Below, piece after piece: positions 8,280 to 17,887 of a stretch of 46,752 nt of DNA. Numbering within the stretch: position 1 is the stretch's first letter; every line of letters starts with the position of its first letter. The stretch is from assembly GCA_017472325.1 (NCBI GenBank), contig JAFUQM010000004.1:1-46752 (forward strand), in the 5' to 3' direction. The translations under genes were made by a program, and so were the position numbers. Below the pieces are notes generated by a model, which searched no databases, was not told where the DNA came from, and worked only from the letters and a program-made list of their open reading frames with translations. Source of the DNA: Lachnospiraceae bacterium (GTDB lineage Bacteria; Bacillota; Clostridia; Lachnospirales; Lachnospiraceae).

Positions 8280-8297
8280 TGTGCAACCGATTGCGCA
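8280..8297. promoter_or_regulatory. LacI-family operator 1 (autoregulation)
   Basis: The core CAACCGATTGC (8284-8294) lies within the imperfect palindrome GCAACC/GATTGC. It shares the 11-base pattern CAACCGnTTGC with three further sites in the window and sits on the predicted transcription start of the regulator gene. Confidence 0.85.
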
Positions 8298-8327
8298 TAT
8301 GTATTTGGCATTAGAGGGGTATTTGTA

Positions 8328-9332
8328 ATGAAAACAAATAAAAACATGACAATTGGAGATATTGCAGAGGCGTTAGGGGTATCAAAATCCACTGTTTCAC
8401 GTGCAATATCTGGAAAAGGTCGTATCGGCGAGGGAACAACAGCAAGAATTTTAGCCTATATAGAAGAACATGATTATCATCCGAATGTAATCGCGCAGAG
8501 TTTGGCAGGCTTTAAGACTTCCAATATTTGTATTGCATTACCGATTGATAATAATCTGACAGAACTTTCTTATTTTCATAGAATTTCTATGGGCATCTGT
8601 AATTATCTGTCGACAGAGAATTATGACGGTCTGTTGGCAACTTATACAAGTTCAGATATTCAGAATCTACAGAGAATCATTATGAACCAGAAAGTAGATG
8701 GTGTTATTATAACCAGAATGTTTCAAGATGGTTTGGCTGTAAAGTATTTAAAAGAACAAGGAATTCCGTTTATTGCGCTCGGCATGGATAAAGATAAGAA
8801 AATGATTCAACTTGATGCGAATCATAGACAGGCTTGCAAGGACCTTACATATCATTTATTACGAAAAGGCATTACAAAACTTGCATTGTTAGGTGGTGAT
8901 TCTACCCATATTGTATCAAAAGAGCGTTACCACGGTTTTATGGAAGCTCATGATAAAGCAGGGGTTTCGCCTCACATGGAACTTTGTTATGAGAATGTGA
9001 ACAATACAGCAAGGACAGAAGCTTGTGTTGATGATTTGATGCAAAAAGGTGCAGAGTGTATTATTTGCATGGATGATAATATTTGTACCAGAGTAATTCG
9101 AAAACTTGACAGAGATAGAATAGAAATACCGAAGCAGATTAAGGTAGCTTCATTTTTTGGAAATAGTTTTTTACAAAATAATATTCCACCCATTACGTGC
9201 TTGGAATATAACGTAGAAGAGTTTGGTATGCTTGCTGCCAAATTAATGCTAAAAGTTATAGATAAAGAGCAAGTTTCACCATATACGACAATTAATTATA
9301 GGCTAAATTTACGAGAATCGACAGAAGGTTAA
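8328..9332 (+). CDS. LacI-family transcriptional repressor of the galactan locus
   Basis: The 334-residue protein has an N-terminal LacI helix-turn-helix (residues 7-30, 'TIGDIAEALGVSKSTVSRAI'), the hinge helix region 'NVIAQSLAGFKT' (about 52-63), then a periplasmic-binding-type effector domain (about 65-334). Start ATG 8328 follows AGAGGGG. An operator lies on its own promoter, and identical cores precede the transporter operon and both divergent enzyme genes, so it is the likely regulator of all of them. The effector is not known from sequence; galactose, galactobiose or another galacto-oligosaccharide is the natural guess from context. It resembles GanR/GalR-type regulators only generically. 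Confidence 0.9.
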   Translation: MKTNKNMTIGDIAEALGVSKSTVSRAISGKGRIGEGTTARILAYIEEHDYHPNVIAQSLAGFKTSNICIALPIDNNLTELSYFHRISMGICNYLSTENYDGLLATYTSSDIQNLQRIIMNQKVDGVIITRMFQDGLAVKYLKEQGIPFIALGMDKDKKMIQLDANHRQACKDLTYHLLRKGITKLALLGGDSTHIVSKERYHGFMEAHDKAGVSPHMELCYENVNNTARTEACVDDLMQKGAECIICMDDNICTRVIRKLDRDRIEIPKQIKVASFFGNSFLQNNIPPITCLEYNVEEFGMLAAKLMLKVIDKEQVSPYTTINYRLNLRESTEG

Positions 9333-9340
9333 AAAAAGAC

Positions 9341-9369
9341 TTGTATAACTTGCCTAAAAATAGTATAAT
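9341..9369 (+). promoter_or_regulatory. promoter of the transporter/chemoreceptor operon
   Basis: TTGTAT (9341-9346), 17-base spacer, perfect TATAAT (9364-9369), 9 bases after the regulator stop codon. The predicted start is near 9376, leaving a ~150-base leader. The operator lies about 55 bases inside the transcript, so repression would work as a roadblock unless a second promoter near 9425 (TATAGA) is used. Confidence 0.7.
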
Positions 9370-9428
9370 AAAACTATACAGATTATACATAGACACAAAG
9401 AGGTCAAATATGTTAATCTTGTAGTATA

Positions 9429-9445
9429 GAACAACCGGTTGCACA
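9429..9445. promoter_or_regulatory. LacI-family operator 2 (transporter operon)
   Basis: Core CAACCGGTTGC (9432-9442) inside ACAACCGGTTGCACA. It is the most symmetrical of the four sites, with a CAACC/GGTTG palindrome. It lies 81 bases upstream of the binding-protein start. Confidence 0.85.
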
Positions 9446-9525
9446 AAGTTGCGTAATTTTTACAAAACTGAGGAAAACCGGCATCTATTATCTTCAATGA
9501 ACAAAAAAAGGGAGGAAAAAAAGTC

Positions 9526-10830
9526 ATGAAGAGAAAAGTATTAGCAACTTTATTATCAGTTGCACTCGTAGCAACAGCTTTAGTTGGCTGTGGTTCTACA
9601 GAAGAAGCTCCAGTTGAAGAAGCAGCTACAGAAGAAGTAGCTGAAGAAGCTCCAGCTGAAGAAGTAGCTACAGAAGAAGTAGCTGAAGAAGCTCCAGCTG
9701 AAGAATCAGCATTAACAACTGAAGACATCACATTAACAGTTTGGGAATCTACAGCAGGTCCTGATGAATTCATCAAACAGGCTGGCGCAGCTTTCACAGA
9801 AAAATACCCAAATATCACAATTGAGTATGTAAACGTTGAAGTTGGTGATTCTACAGGACAGATCGCATTAGACGGTCCTGCAGGTGTTGGTCCTGACGTA
9901 TTCGCAGCACCACACGACAAATTAGGTGAATTAGTTTCTGGTGGATTCGTTCTTCCAACAGAAAACCCAGATGAAGTTGCAGCTTCTGTATTAGGCGCTT
10001 GTGCATCAGCAGTTAAATACGATGGTACAATGTATGGTTACCCAGTATCTGCTGAAACATATTCTTTATTCTACAATAAAGACTTAATCGCAGAAGAAGA
10101 TGTTCCTACAACATGGGAAGATTTAGCAGCATTCGCAAAAGAATTCAATGCTAACAACGATGGCAAATATGGTTTCATGATGGACGTTGGAAATGGTTAC
10201 TACACAATCATCTTCACAACAAGCAATGATAACTTATTATTTGGACCAGACGGAACAGACACAACAAAAACAAACATTAACTCTGAAGCTTCTGTATCTG
10301 GTATGACATTCTTCCAGACATTAAGAGAATCTTTAGATGTTCCAGCAGCTGACTTAACAACAAGTGCTGGTGATGGTGCTTTCGCAGCAGGTAACGTTGC
10401 TCTTTACATCACAGGTCCTTGGAACGTAGCTACATTCGCAGACGCTGGTATCAACTTTGGTGTTACAACACTTCCTGCACTTCCAGGAAACACAGAACCA
10501 GCAGCTTCTTTCTCTGGTACAAGAACAATGCAGGTATCTGCTTTCACAGAATACCCAGCAGAAGCAGCAGCTTTCGCAGCATTCTTAATCACACCAGAAA
10601 TGCAGCAGTTACGTTATGAATTAACAGGTGCTCTTCCTTCAGTAGACATCACTTTAGATGATCCATACTCAGCAGGTTTCGTAGCACAGTTAGACTATGC
10701 ATTCCCAATGCCATCTATTCCACAGATGGGTAAATTCTGGGATGCTATGAACGCAGCAAGTGCTAACATTTGGGATGGCGCTGATGTTCAGGCTGAATTA
10801 GATGCAGCAGATGCAGCAATTCTTCAGTAA
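9526..10830 (+). CDS. sugar ABC transporter substrate-binding lipoprotein (MalE/GanS type)
   Basis: Captures oligosaccharide outside the membrane and delivers it to the two permeases. The 434 residues begin with a lipoprotein signal peptide whose lipobox 'LVGC' places the lipidated Cys at residue 22. An Ala/Glu/Pro/Val linker of 14-residue repeats (26-60) follows, then a family-1 solute-binding fold starting 'ITLTVWESTAGPDEFIKQAG', with 'GPDVFAAPHDKLGELV' and 'VALYITGPWNVATF' typical of MalE-like proteins. Genes around it (GH42, GH53) point to beta-1,4-galacto-oligosaccharides. Codons are strongly biased to gct, aca, ttc, tac and aac, as in highly expressed genes. GGGAGG precedes ATG 9526. 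A terminator-like hairpin follows the gene, so it should be made in excess over the permeases. Confidence 0.92.
   Translation: MKRKVLATLLSVALVATALVGCGSTEEAPVEEAATEEVAEEAPAEEVATEEVAEEAPAEESALTTEDITLTVWESTAGPDEFIKQAGAAFTEKYPNITIEYVNVEVGDSTGQIALDGPAGVGPDVFAAPHDKLGELVSGGFVLPTENPDEVAASVLGACASAVKYDGTMYGYPVSAETYSLFYNKDLIAEEDVPTTWEDLAAFAKEFNANNDGKYGFMMDVGNGYYTIIFTTSNDNLLFGPDGTDTTKTNINSEASVSGMTFFQTLRESLDVPAADLTTSAGDGAFAAGNVALYITGPWNVATFADAGINFGVTTLPALPGNTEPAASFSGTRTMQVSAFTEYPAEAAAFAAFLITPEMQQLRYELTGALPSVDITLDDPYSAGFVAQLDYAFPMPSIPQMGKFWDAMNAASANIWDGADVQAELDAADAAILQ
9601..9705 (+). repeat. 42-bp direct repeats coding the lipoprotein linker
   Basis: Two and a half copies of a 42-base unit (14 codons, EEAPAEEVATEEVA) immediately after the lipidated Cys. 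They form an acidic tether between membrane and binding domain. Copy number could vary in frame. Confidence 0.9.
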
Positions 10831-10864
10831 TTTCAATTAATACTGAGATAGTTAAGTAGTAATC

Positions 10865-10913
10865 GGGTATCTCAAAATACGATTTAAAATGGTATTTTGA
10901 GGTACCCCTTTTT
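10865..10913 (+). terminator. intra-operon attenuating hairpin/terminator
   Basis: A 16-bp stem, GGGTATCTCAAAATAC / GTATTTTGAGGTACCC (one T-G wobble, 11-base loop), followed by CTTTTTC. It lies between the binding-protein gene and the permease genes, which have no visible promoter of their own. Partial read-through would lower permease and receptor levels relative to the binding protein. Confidence 0.9.
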
Positions 10914-10984
10914 CAAAAAAAAGAGCATATTTTAAACAATATGCAATTAAATCAGCAAAAAGAATTAGGAAAGTGGGTGTTTGT

Positions 10985-12334
10985 GTGAGTACATCGGCTA
11001 AAAGCGAAGACAAAAAATTAAAATTAGCCTTAGATGGCAGTGATAAAACAAAAGTCATGCTTACAGGTATTGTATTCATGGGGTTATCACATATTATACA
11101 TTTAAAACAATATGCAAAAGGTATTATGTTTGCCTTGGTTGAGATTATTGCATTACTTTTCTCACCTAAAATCATAGGCAAAATTATAGATTTAATTACA
11201 TTAGGAAGTCCACAGCCGGATATTCCAGTAAAAGACAGAGACAATTCCATCTTTATGTTAATTGATGGTGTTATGGTGTTGGCAATAATTGCAATTTTGC
11301 TTGTTATTTATTACATATCAGTAAAAAGTGCATTAAATGAATATAGAGAGTATTGCATCAGCCAGAAAGTAAAAGGCAGCAAAGAAGCATTCTCCACACT
11401 GCTTGGTAAATCATTCCCTGTATTAGGTTTGGCACCAACAGTTGGTTTGGTTGTATTCTTTGTAATCGTTCCACTTTTATTCTCAGCAAGTGTTGCCTTT
11501 ACAAACTACTCCTCACCAGGAAATATTCCACCTAATAATACAGTTGACTGGGTTGGTTTAGACAACTTCTTTAGCTTGTTTGGTGGTGATGCAACATGGA
11601 CAGGAGCATTTGGTCGAGTTGCTATTTGGACACTTATCTGGGGTGCAACAGCTACAATTACATGTTATTTTGGCGGACTTATCATGGCCGTTGTTTTACA
11701 TGAAAATGAATTCAAATTAAAACCAGTATTTAGAACAATTTTTATTTTACCATACGCAATTCCTTCTGTAGTAAGTATGCTTGTATGGCAGAACCTGTTA
11801 AACGGTACATTTGGTCCAATCAATCGTACATTACAGGCGTTTGGAATTATTGAATCATCCATTCCTTGGTTGAGTGATGGTACATTAGCAAAATTCATGT
11901 GTATCTTAATTAACTTATGGGCAGGTTTCCCATACTTTATGTTAATGACAATGGGTACTATGACAGCAATTTCAGCAGATGTATATGAAGCAGCTAAAAT
12001 TGATGGTGCTAGCAAATGGCAGAACTTCAAGAGTATTACATTACCACTTGTTATGTATCAGACAATGCCACTGATTATTATGTCATTTACACATAATATT
12101 AACAACTTCGGTGCAATCTTCTTCTTAACAGGAGGTAACCCAGTTGCAGCAGATACAACAACAACAAGTGCAGGTAGTACAGATATCCTTGTAACATGGA
12201 TCTACAACTTGACAATTAACCTGTTGAAGTACAATTATGCAGCAGTAATTGCCGTATTGATCTTCGTTGTATTAGCACCTTTCGCTATCTGGAACTTCAG
12301 CCAGACAAAATCATACAAGGAGGGTGAAGTATAA
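10985..12334 (+). CDS. sugar ABC transporter permease, MalF/GanP type
   Basis: One of two membrane channels of the importer. It is ~450 residues. An N-terminal extension with additional hydrophobic helices (to about residue 150) precedes the typical binding-protein-dependent permease core, as in MalF/MdxF-type proteins. The EAA loop that docks the ATPase is 'EAAKIDGASKWQNF'. The start is uncertain: GTG 10985 (VSTSAKSEDKK) has GTGGG a few bases upstream, while GTG 10973 would put the AGGA only 2 bases away. The stop overlaps the next ATG (ATAATG). No ATPase gene is present in the operon; MalK/MsmX-type shared ATPases commonly serve such importers. Confidence 0.9.
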   Translation: MSTSAKSEDKKLKLALDGSDKTKVMLTGIVFMGLSHIIHLKQYAKGIMFALVEIIALLFSPKIIGKIIDLITLGSPQPDIPVKDRDNSIFMLIDGVMVLAIIAILLVIYYISVKSALNEYREYCISQKVKGSKEAFSTLLGKSFPVLGLAPTVGLVVFFVIVPLLFSASVAFTNYSSPGNIPPNNTVDWVGLDNFFSLFGGDATWTGAFGRVAIWTLIWGATATITCYFGGLIMAVVLHENEFKLKPVFRTIFILPYAIPSVVSMLVWQNLLNGTFGPINRTLQAFGIIESSIPWLSDGTLAKFMCILINLWAGFPYFMLMTMGTMTAISADVYEAAKIDGASKWQNFKSITLPLVMYQTMPLIIMSFTHNINNFGAIFFLTGGNPVAADTTTTSAGSTDILVTWIYNLTINLLKYNYAAVIAVLIFVVLAPFAIWNFSQTKSYKEGEV

Positions 12335-13173
12335 TGAGTAACAAAGTAATTAAGAAAATTAATTTAGCGTTAGTTATTTTATTTTTAACAATCATTTGTT
12401 TAATAGTATTATATCCAGTAGTTTATGTAATCAGTAGTGCATTTTCACCAGGTAAATCTATTGCATCTATGAGCATCATTCCTTTTGGTAATGGATTTAC
12501 AACAGAACATTTTGAATATCTGTTTACAAAGACCAATTACGTAAATTGGTTCAAAAATACATTCATCATTGCAATTTCAACTTCTGCATTAACAGTAGTT
12601 GTTGCATCACTTGGTGCATATGTATTCTCTAGATTCCGTTTCACAATGAAGAAACAGATGATGATGGCAATGTTGATTTTACAGATTTTCCCTTCCTTCG
12701 TAGGTATGGTAGCTATTTACGTTATCTTACTTAGAATTGGTGGACTTGATACTCTTTGGGGACTGATTTTAATTTATCTTGCTGGTAATATTCCATACAA
12801 TACATGGATGGTTAAATCTTATCTTGATACAATTCCAAAGAGCTTGGATGAGGCAGCAAGAATTGATGGTGCTAACCATTTTAGAATCTTTGCAACAATT
12901 GTAATGCCAATTGCAAAACCTATTATTACATTCCTTGCAATTACAGCATTTACAAACCCTTGGATGGATTTCATTTTCCCAAAAATGGTATTACGTTCCG
13001 ATGCAAAGATGACATTGGCAGTAGGTTTATTCAACTTTGTTACTGAAAAGAAAAACGAATTTACAAACTTTGCTGCAGGTGCAATTTTAATTGCAATTCC
13101 ATTTATTGTTTTCTTTACAATTACACAGAAGACTATGATAACAAGTTTAGGTGGTTCTGCAGTAAAAGAATAA
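12334..13173 (+). CDS. sugar ABC transporter permease, MalG/GanQ type
   Basis: The second channel subunit, 279 residues with six predicted membrane helices. It opens with a hydrophobic helix (residues 11-36), and its EAA loop reads '[14 protein letters not shown]'. The C-terminus '[10 protein letters not shown]' is like that of MalG-type proteins, whose tail contacts the ATPase. The start ATG shares one base with the preceding stop, indicating translational coupling. The chemoreceptor gene follows after 10 bases. Confidence 0.93.
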   Translation: MSNKVIKKINLALVILFLTIICLIVLYPVVYVISSAFSPGKSIASMSIIPFGNGFTTEHFEYLFTKTNYVNWFKNTFIIAISTSALTVVVASLGAYVFSRFRFTMKKQMMMAMLILQIFPSFVGMVAIYVILLRIGGLDTLWGLILIYLAGNIPYNTWMVKSYLDTIPKSLDEAARIDGANHFRIFATIVMPIAKPIITFLAITAFTNPWMDFIFPKMVLRSDAKMTLAVGLFNFVTEKKNEFTNFAAGAILIAIPFIVFFTITQKTMITSLGGSAVKE

Positions 13174-13183
13174 GAGGAAGTCT

Positions 13184-15409
13184 ATGAAGAAAAGAGAAGG
13201 AACTCCAACGGGAGAAAAACTAAATTGGGCTAGCGTAATTAAACAGGCAGAAAAGACAAATAGAGAAAAAGTCAAAAAAGAAAAGGTCAAAAGGGTAAAA
13301 GCAGAAAAAGCACCAAAAGATTCTGGAAATAAAAAATCAGGTGTAAAAATTGACTTTGCTAAAATTGCCAAGACTTTAGATCGTGCAAATTTGATACAGA
13401 GTATTACCGGCAAAGTTATTTTTGGCTTTTTAATTCCGATTATCATGATTATCATTTTGGGTGTGGCGTCTTATTCCAAGGCGTCCACAGCCATGATAAG
13501 TAATTATGAAACAGCATCAATGGCATCTGTTATTAGTACAGCAGATTATCTCGCATTAGGTATTGATAATGTATCAGCGGAGGCTATCAAGCTTGTAACT
13601 GATGAAGAATTTACAAAATACTATGCGGCTGAGTATACAACGCCAAGAGATGAAGAGGATGCATATAAGATTCTGTATAAGACCTTTGTCAAGATTATTT
13701 CTTCCAATGAATTCGTAAATTCCTTTAGTGTTATTACAAACTATGGTGAGAACTATTCTTCTGTAGGCACATTGGGGATGAATACATATGCAAAATATCA
13801 GGAATCAGCAGAAGCTAAAAAAATGCAGGAAGAAGGCCTGAAATTTTTATGGGCTGGTAGTCATGCTTTTGTTGATGAAACAGTGGGTCAGACAAATGAT
13901 AAATATGCCCTTTCCTATACAAGACCATTTGTAAAAGGAAGCGGTTGTATCATTATTGATGTTAAAAAAGAAAAAGTAATTGAAGCATTATCCCAGTTAG
14001 AATTCTGTGAAGGTAGTAGAGCATATTTTCTGACAGGTGATGGTCGCGAGATTCCAGCTGGTGAAAGCTTTGAAAAAGCATTAAGCGAATATGAAAACTA
14101 TCAGGTTTCTATCACAACAGAAGAGCCAAGTGGAAGCATGTACCAAGAAATTGATGGAGAAGAATATTTGCTTATCTATGCAGGTGTAGGTGATACGGGA
14201 GCATATATCTGTTCCTTTATACCAAAAGATTTTATTCTGGAGCAGGCTTCTGAAATTAGAACATTAACAGTTGTTATTGTTATCATTGCATGTATTGCTG
14301 CGATTATTGCAGCGTTTTTAATTTCTATTTCTATTGCAGTAGCAACGAAGAGAATGCAGAAAGCGCTTGTAAAAGCTTCAGAAGGTGATTTGACAGTTAA
14401 GCTACAGAATAAACGTAAAGATGAGTTTAAGAAACTGGCTGACAGTATTGATAAGATGTTAAGTAACATGAAACATTCTATTCAGACGACAGCAGGCGTA
14501 GGTGGAGATGTTACAGAGTCAGCATCAGATATTACAAGAATCTCTGATGAATTGATGGATGCTGCGAAATCTATTCAGCAGGCAATGCAGGAGATTTCAA
14601 GTGGTGTACAGCTTCAGGCAGAAGATGCAGGAGCATGTCTGTCACAGATGGATATGTTAACTGAGAAGATTGACATTGTATCTAATAATGCAGAAGAGAT
14701 TAGCAGAGTTTCTGAAACAACAAAAGAAATTATTAGTTCTGGTATTGTGATTGTAGATGACTTACAGGAAAGAATTAAAGATACAACTTCTATTACAGAA
14801 GAGGTTGCTATTGAGATTCATGCACTGGAAGAAGCATCCAAAGAAATTGTAGATATCATTGCGACTATTAATGAAATTGCAACTCAGACAAACCTGTTAT
14901 CACTCAATGCATCTATTGAGGCAGCAAGAGCAGGAGAAGCAGGAAGAGGATTCTCTGTTGTTGCAGAAGAAATCCGTAAGTTAGCAGAGCAGTCAATGAA
15001 TTCTGCGAATGAAATTGAAGATATCGTTAAGAATATTCAGACAAAGACAAAAAATGCAGTTGGTACAACAAAACAAGCACAAGTATTGATGAAGTCCCAG
15101 ACAGAATCATTACAGGAAACAATCAAGGTATTTAGCAATATCAATGAATCTGTTTCTAACTTGACGAATAACCTTTCTAAGATTGGCGAAGGTATTGAAG
15201 CAATTGAAGGTGCGAAAGTAGATACAAGATGTGCCATCGAAAATATTTCTGCGGTATCAGAAGAAACTGCTGCAAATTCAGAAGAAGTTAAAAATGCAGC
15301 AAATATTCAGTTGTCAGCAGTAGAAAAATTAACACAATCTGCGGCAACAATGGACGGAAATGCAAAGAGCTTAGAAGAAGCAATTTCCATTTTCAAATAT
15401 CAAGAGTAA
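13184..15409 (+). CDS. methyl-accepting chemotaxis protein in the sugar-transport operon
   Basis: A transmembrane chemoreceptor of 741 residues. Order: an unusual ~75-residue Lys-rich cytoplasmic N-terminus before the first membrane helix (about 79-100); an extracellular sensor region of ~255 residues, probably a Cache-type double PAS fold; a second helix (about 361-386); a HAMP segment ('[15 protein letters not shown]'); and a long signalling coiled coil with the invariant hairpin tip '[18 protein letters not shown]' (about 563-580). AGAGGAAG precedes ATG 13184. The gene starts 10 bases after the permease stop, so it is co-transcribed with the importer and should fall under the LacI-family operator. 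That links chemotaxis to uptake of one sugar class. Whether it binds the sugar itself or the loaded binding protein is not visible. Confidence 0.93.
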   Translation: MKKREGTPTGEKLNWASVIKQAEKTNREKVKKEKVKRVKAEKAPKDSGNKKSGVKIDFAKIAKTLDRANLIQSITGKVIFGFLIPIIMIIILGVASYSKASTAMISNYETASMASVISTADYLALGIDNVSAEAIKLVTDEEFTKYYAAEYTTPRDEEDAYKILYKTFVKIISSNEFVNSFSVITNYGENYSSVGTLGMNTYAKYQESAEAKKMQEEGLKFLWAGSHAFVDETVGQTNDKYALSYTRPFVKGSGCIIIDVKKEKVIEALSQLEFCEGSRAYFLTGDGREIPAGESFEKALSEYENYQVSITTEEPSGSMYQEIDGEEYLLIYAGVGDTGAYICSFIPKDFILEQASEIRTLTVVIVIIACIAAIIAAFLISISIAVATKRMQKALVKASEGDLTVKLQNKRKDEFKKLADSIDKMLSNMKHSIQTTAGVGGDVTESASDITRISDELMDAAKSIQQAMQEISSGVQLQAEDAGACLSQMDMLTEKIDIVSNNAEEISRVSETTKEIISSGIVIVDDLQERIKDTTSITEEVAIEIHALEEASKEIVDIIATINEIATQTNLLSLNASIEAARAGEAGRGFSVVAEEIRKLAEQSMNSANEIEDIVKNIQTKTKNAVGTTKQAQVLMKSQTESLQETIKVFSNINESVSNLTNNLSKIGEGIEAIEGAKVDTRCAIENISAVSEETAANSEEVKNAANIQLSAVEKLTQSAATMDGNAKSLEEAISIFKYQE

Positions 15410-15432
15410 TAATCACACACATACACACAAAG

Positions 15433-15470
15433 AATACGGCGTTGGTCCCATCGGGACTGCGCCGTATTTG
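15433..15470 (+). terminator. terminator of the transporter/chemoreceptor operon
   Basis: AATACGGCG / CGCCGTATT stem with a second inner stem (GTCCC-ATC-GGGAC). It gives one long hairpin, 24 bases after the receptor stop, followed by only a short T-run. Confidence 0.75.
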
Positions 15471-15483
15471 TGCATAAAAATAT

Positions 15484-15520
15484 GCTGTATGCGTTTGATA
15501 TAGAGATAAACGCATACAGC
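15484..15520 (-). terminator. terminator of the GH42 gene
   Basis: GCTGTATGCGTTT / AAACGCATACAGC, a perfect 13-bp stem. Read on the minus strand it is followed by ATATTTTTATG, so it serves the leftward beta-galactosidase gene, whose stop is at 15532. Confidence 0.85.
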
Positions 15521-15531
15521 GAGTTTGTTAA

Positions 15532-17520
15532 TTAAATAGAATGTTTTACAATGAGGCAATCCCATGAAGGAATTGTAATTGAATCACCTTTGTGAATTTC
15601 TTTGTTATCTAATAAAGCTACACCGTCATTTGCATTGTAAACGAATGTCTGGTCATCATCGGAATAGTTGAAGTAGAATTGTACCAGTTGGCCTTCGTCA
15701 TTGATACCTTCTTTGCAGATGAGAGGAAACTGAATAGAAGGCATTTCATTACCCAGTTTTGTCCATAATCTGGCAATTACTTGTTCTAGGTACTTCTGGT
15801 CGAAATAGCAGGCAAGGTATGTTGCAGTTCCTTTTCCGTATTCGTTATGTGTAATAGCTGCATATTTGCTCCAATGTTTATGTTCGTAGGAATTCCAAAC
15901 TTCAGCGGTGGAAGGTGTAACCAATTCTAACCATTCGCTGACTTCATAAGAATTACCGTTGCTTCCTAATGTTACATTTTTAGGAATTGTGAACTGGTCA
16001 TAAGTAATGCCAAGACAGTTTGTGAGGGCATGTGGCTGGGCATCGGAATACACTTTTAAGTGTTCATTGGAGAACGCACTCTTAAATGTAACAAGAATGT
16101 GTCCACCAGACTCTACATATGCATTGATACGTGCCAATGTAGCTTCGGAAGCAGAATAGAGTGCTGGAATTACAATCAGCTCGTAGTCTGCTAAATTGTC
16201 ATAGGTTACTGGAATAACATCACATTCAATATTCTGGTGATAAAATGCGTCATATAACCAGCGCATAATATCATTATAATTTAATGAATCGCTAATTGGG
16301 AACCATTTCAATCCAGTTAAGGAAGCATTGTCTAACATAAATGCAACTTTATTCTTTTTCTGAAGATTTTTAATCTGGCTACCAATGGCATTAAATTCAG
16401 CACCAATCTGCATTGCTTCTTTGTAGGTTACATTTTCTGAAAAATCATGGCTTAACAGTCCCTTCCAATATGTCTCAAAGGAATTGTGGATGGAATGCCA
16501 ATGCCAATACATAACAGAATTCGAGCCAGAAGAAATGTGGCTGTAAGCTTGTAAACGAAGCTGTCCTTCATAAGGAAGCCATCCGAGATTGCCTTGGGCT
16601 TCTGTTTCTAATACAAGATAATTGCTGCCTTTGATACCGCGTCCCATAGAGCCACCGAAAGCAATTTCTGCACCTGTCAGGTCGCTTTCAGAAGGATGGT
16701 AGATATCTACGCCGGCAACATCCATACACTTGGCAGCTTCAAACTGATTTACTAGTGGCTGCATACCAAAAGAGTAGTTGCGCCATTCATAATCAAAGTT
16801 CTGTGTAATAAATTGGTCTGGAGTTGCGTATTCACGAACAATAGCAGCTTGCCATGCGAAAAAGTCTGTTACAAGTTTACGTTGGAATTTTTCATATTCA
16901 GCGCCTAAACTGCCATTAATTGTTGCACGAATATCAGGAAAATCAGCCCAATTATTAATTCTATTGCTCCAATAATCAAGGCCGAATTCATGGTTGAATT
17001 CGTTAATATCAGGATATTGTTCCTTCATATAAGAAACAAACTGTTGTTGTGCATATTTGCTGCATGTGTCATAAGCCTTTGTTTCGTTGTCTAATTGGAA
17101 GCCAATCACATTAGAGCGTCCCTGTACACGTTCCATTAGTTTACGAATCATTCGCTCAGCATATTTTAAATACATTGGATGTGTAATGTCCATATTCTGT
17201 CTAGGACCATACAGATTCTGTCCGCCATGTGTAACAGGTAGAATATCTGGATACAGTCTTACAAGCCATGTTGGTACAGCATATGTAGGAGTTCCAACAA
17301 TTACATTCAGACCATATTTTTCACTGGCATCTAACATTCTGTCTAAATGCGTAAAATCAAATTCACCTTCCTGTGGTTCCCAGGTGCTCCAGGTAGATTC
17401 AGCAATACGAATTGTATTCATACCAGCTTTTTTTATCATCTGCATATCAGTTTCGATACGATCATAAGGCATATATTCATCATAATATGCCGCTCCAAAT
17501 AAGATACAATCCTGTTTCAA
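15532..17520 (-). CDS. beta-galactosidase, glycoside hydrolase family 42
   Basis: Cleaves terminal beta-galactosides, here most likely galacto-oligosaccharides released from beta-1,4-galactan. At 662 residues it has the GH42 length and layout. A TIM-barrel opens with 'ILFGAAYYDEYMP'; the general acid/base is Glu146 in 'FQLDNET'; the nucleophile is probably Glu305 in 'YLVLETEAQG'; a trimer-forming flavodoxin-like domain (about 390-590) and a small C-terminal beta domain follow. There is no signal peptide, so it is cytoplasmic. The start is a TTG at 17520 with AAGGAGGG 7 bases away. It has its own leftward promoter and operator (17563-17600), back to back with the rightward gene at 17888. Confidence 0.95.
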   Translation of the reverse strand: MKQDCILFGAAYYDEYMPYDRIETDMQMIKKAGMNTIRIAESTWSTWEPQEGEFDFTHLDRMLDASEKYGLNVIVGTPTYAVPTWLVRLYPDILPVTHGGQNLYGPRQNMDITHPMYLKYAERMIRKLMERVQGRSNVIGFQLDNETKAYDTCSKYAQQQFVSYMKEQYPDINEFNHEFGLDYWSNRINNWADFPDIRATINGSLGAEYEKFQRKLVTDFFAWQAAIVREYATPDQFITQNFDYEWRNYSFGMQPLVNQFEAAKCMDVAGVDIYHPSESDLTGAEIAFGGSMGRGIKGSNYLVLETEAQGNLGWLPYEGQLRLQAYSHISSGSNSVMYWHWHSIHNSFETYWKGLLSHDFSENVTYKEAMQIGAEFNAIGSQIKNLQKKNKVAFMLDNASLTGLKWFPISDSLNYNDIMRWLYDAFYHQNIECDVIPVTYDNLADYELIVIPALYSASEATLARINAYVESGGHILVTFKSAFSNEHLKVYSDAQPHALTNCLGITYDQFTIPKNVTLGSNGNSYEVSEWLELVTPSTAEVWNSYEHKHWSKYAAITHNEYGKGTATYLACYFDQKYLEQVIARLWTKLGNEMPSIQFPLICKEGINDEGQLVQFYFNYSDDDQTFVYNANDGVALLDNKEIHKGDSITIPSWDCLIVKHSI

Positions 17521-17562
17521 AGTAAAACCCTCCTTGCATATTTTAAAATGTTTATAACAGGT

Positions 17563-17580
17563 TACGCAACCGCTTGCGCT
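17563..17580. promoter_or_regulatory. LacI-family operator 3 (GH42 promoter)
   Basis: Core CAACCGCTTGC (17567-17577) inside CGCAACCGCTTGCG, a near-perfect palindrome with a single central mismatch. It lies just downstream of the leftward promoter, in the GH42 leader. Confidence 0.88.
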
Positions 17581-17592
17581 AATGATGTTCTT

Positions 17593-17601
17593 ATTATATC
17601 A
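17593..17601 (-). promoter_or_regulatory. leftward promoter of the GH42 gene
   Basis: On the minus strand TATAAT (17598-17593) is preceded by TGA, forming an extended -10; the -35 is weak. The predicted start is near 17586, next to operator 3. Confidence 0.65.
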
Positions 17602-17700
17602 TGCACCTAAAAAGAAGGGAAGAAGTAAAAAGAAAATCGTCTAAAATTTTACTTGTGCATTATCCATAAAAATTTTTTTTAAAATGTATCAATATATACA

Positions 17701-17729
17701 TTGACATTTCTTCTTAGGGGTGATAAGAT
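17701..17729 (+). promoter_or_regulatory. rightward promoter of the 612-residue enzyme gene
   Basis: TTGACA (17701-17706), 17-base spacer, TAAGAT (17724-17729). The predicted start is about 17736, immediately before operator 4. The intergenic region 17521-17887 thus holds two divergent promoters and two operators and no convincing small gene; the leader of the rightward transcript is about 150 bases. Confidence 0.8.
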
Positions 17730-17736
17730 GATATCA

Positions 17737-17754
17737 GAACAACCGCTTGCGCAT
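17737..17754. promoter_or_regulatory. LacI-family operator 4 (rightward enzyme promoter)
   Basis: Core CAACCGCTTGC (17740-17750) within ACAACCGCTTGCGCA. It overlaps the predicted transcription start, the classical position for steric repression. Confidence 0.88.
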
Positions 17755-17887
17755 CAGAAAACATCAGCGTTTCAAGAAATTGAAAAAAGCATATTCTGAA
17801 AGCAATTGTGGTAGCACACTCCACAGTCAGAGTGTAACGAACATGGCTGTACAACACACAAAAAAAACGTATAGGAGAGAAGAGGCA

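Noticed and set aside
9354..9920. Minus-strand Ala/Ser-rich open frame opposite the start of the binding-protein gene
   Set aside because: A shadow of the plus-strand Ala/Glu-rich repeats; it covers the mapped promoter and operator of the plus-strand gene.
17747..17887. N-terminal extension of the 612-residue protein from an earlier in-frame start
   Set aside because: The extension would begin inside operator 4, at the predicted transcription start, and lacks a ribosome site. ATG 17888 has a strong one.
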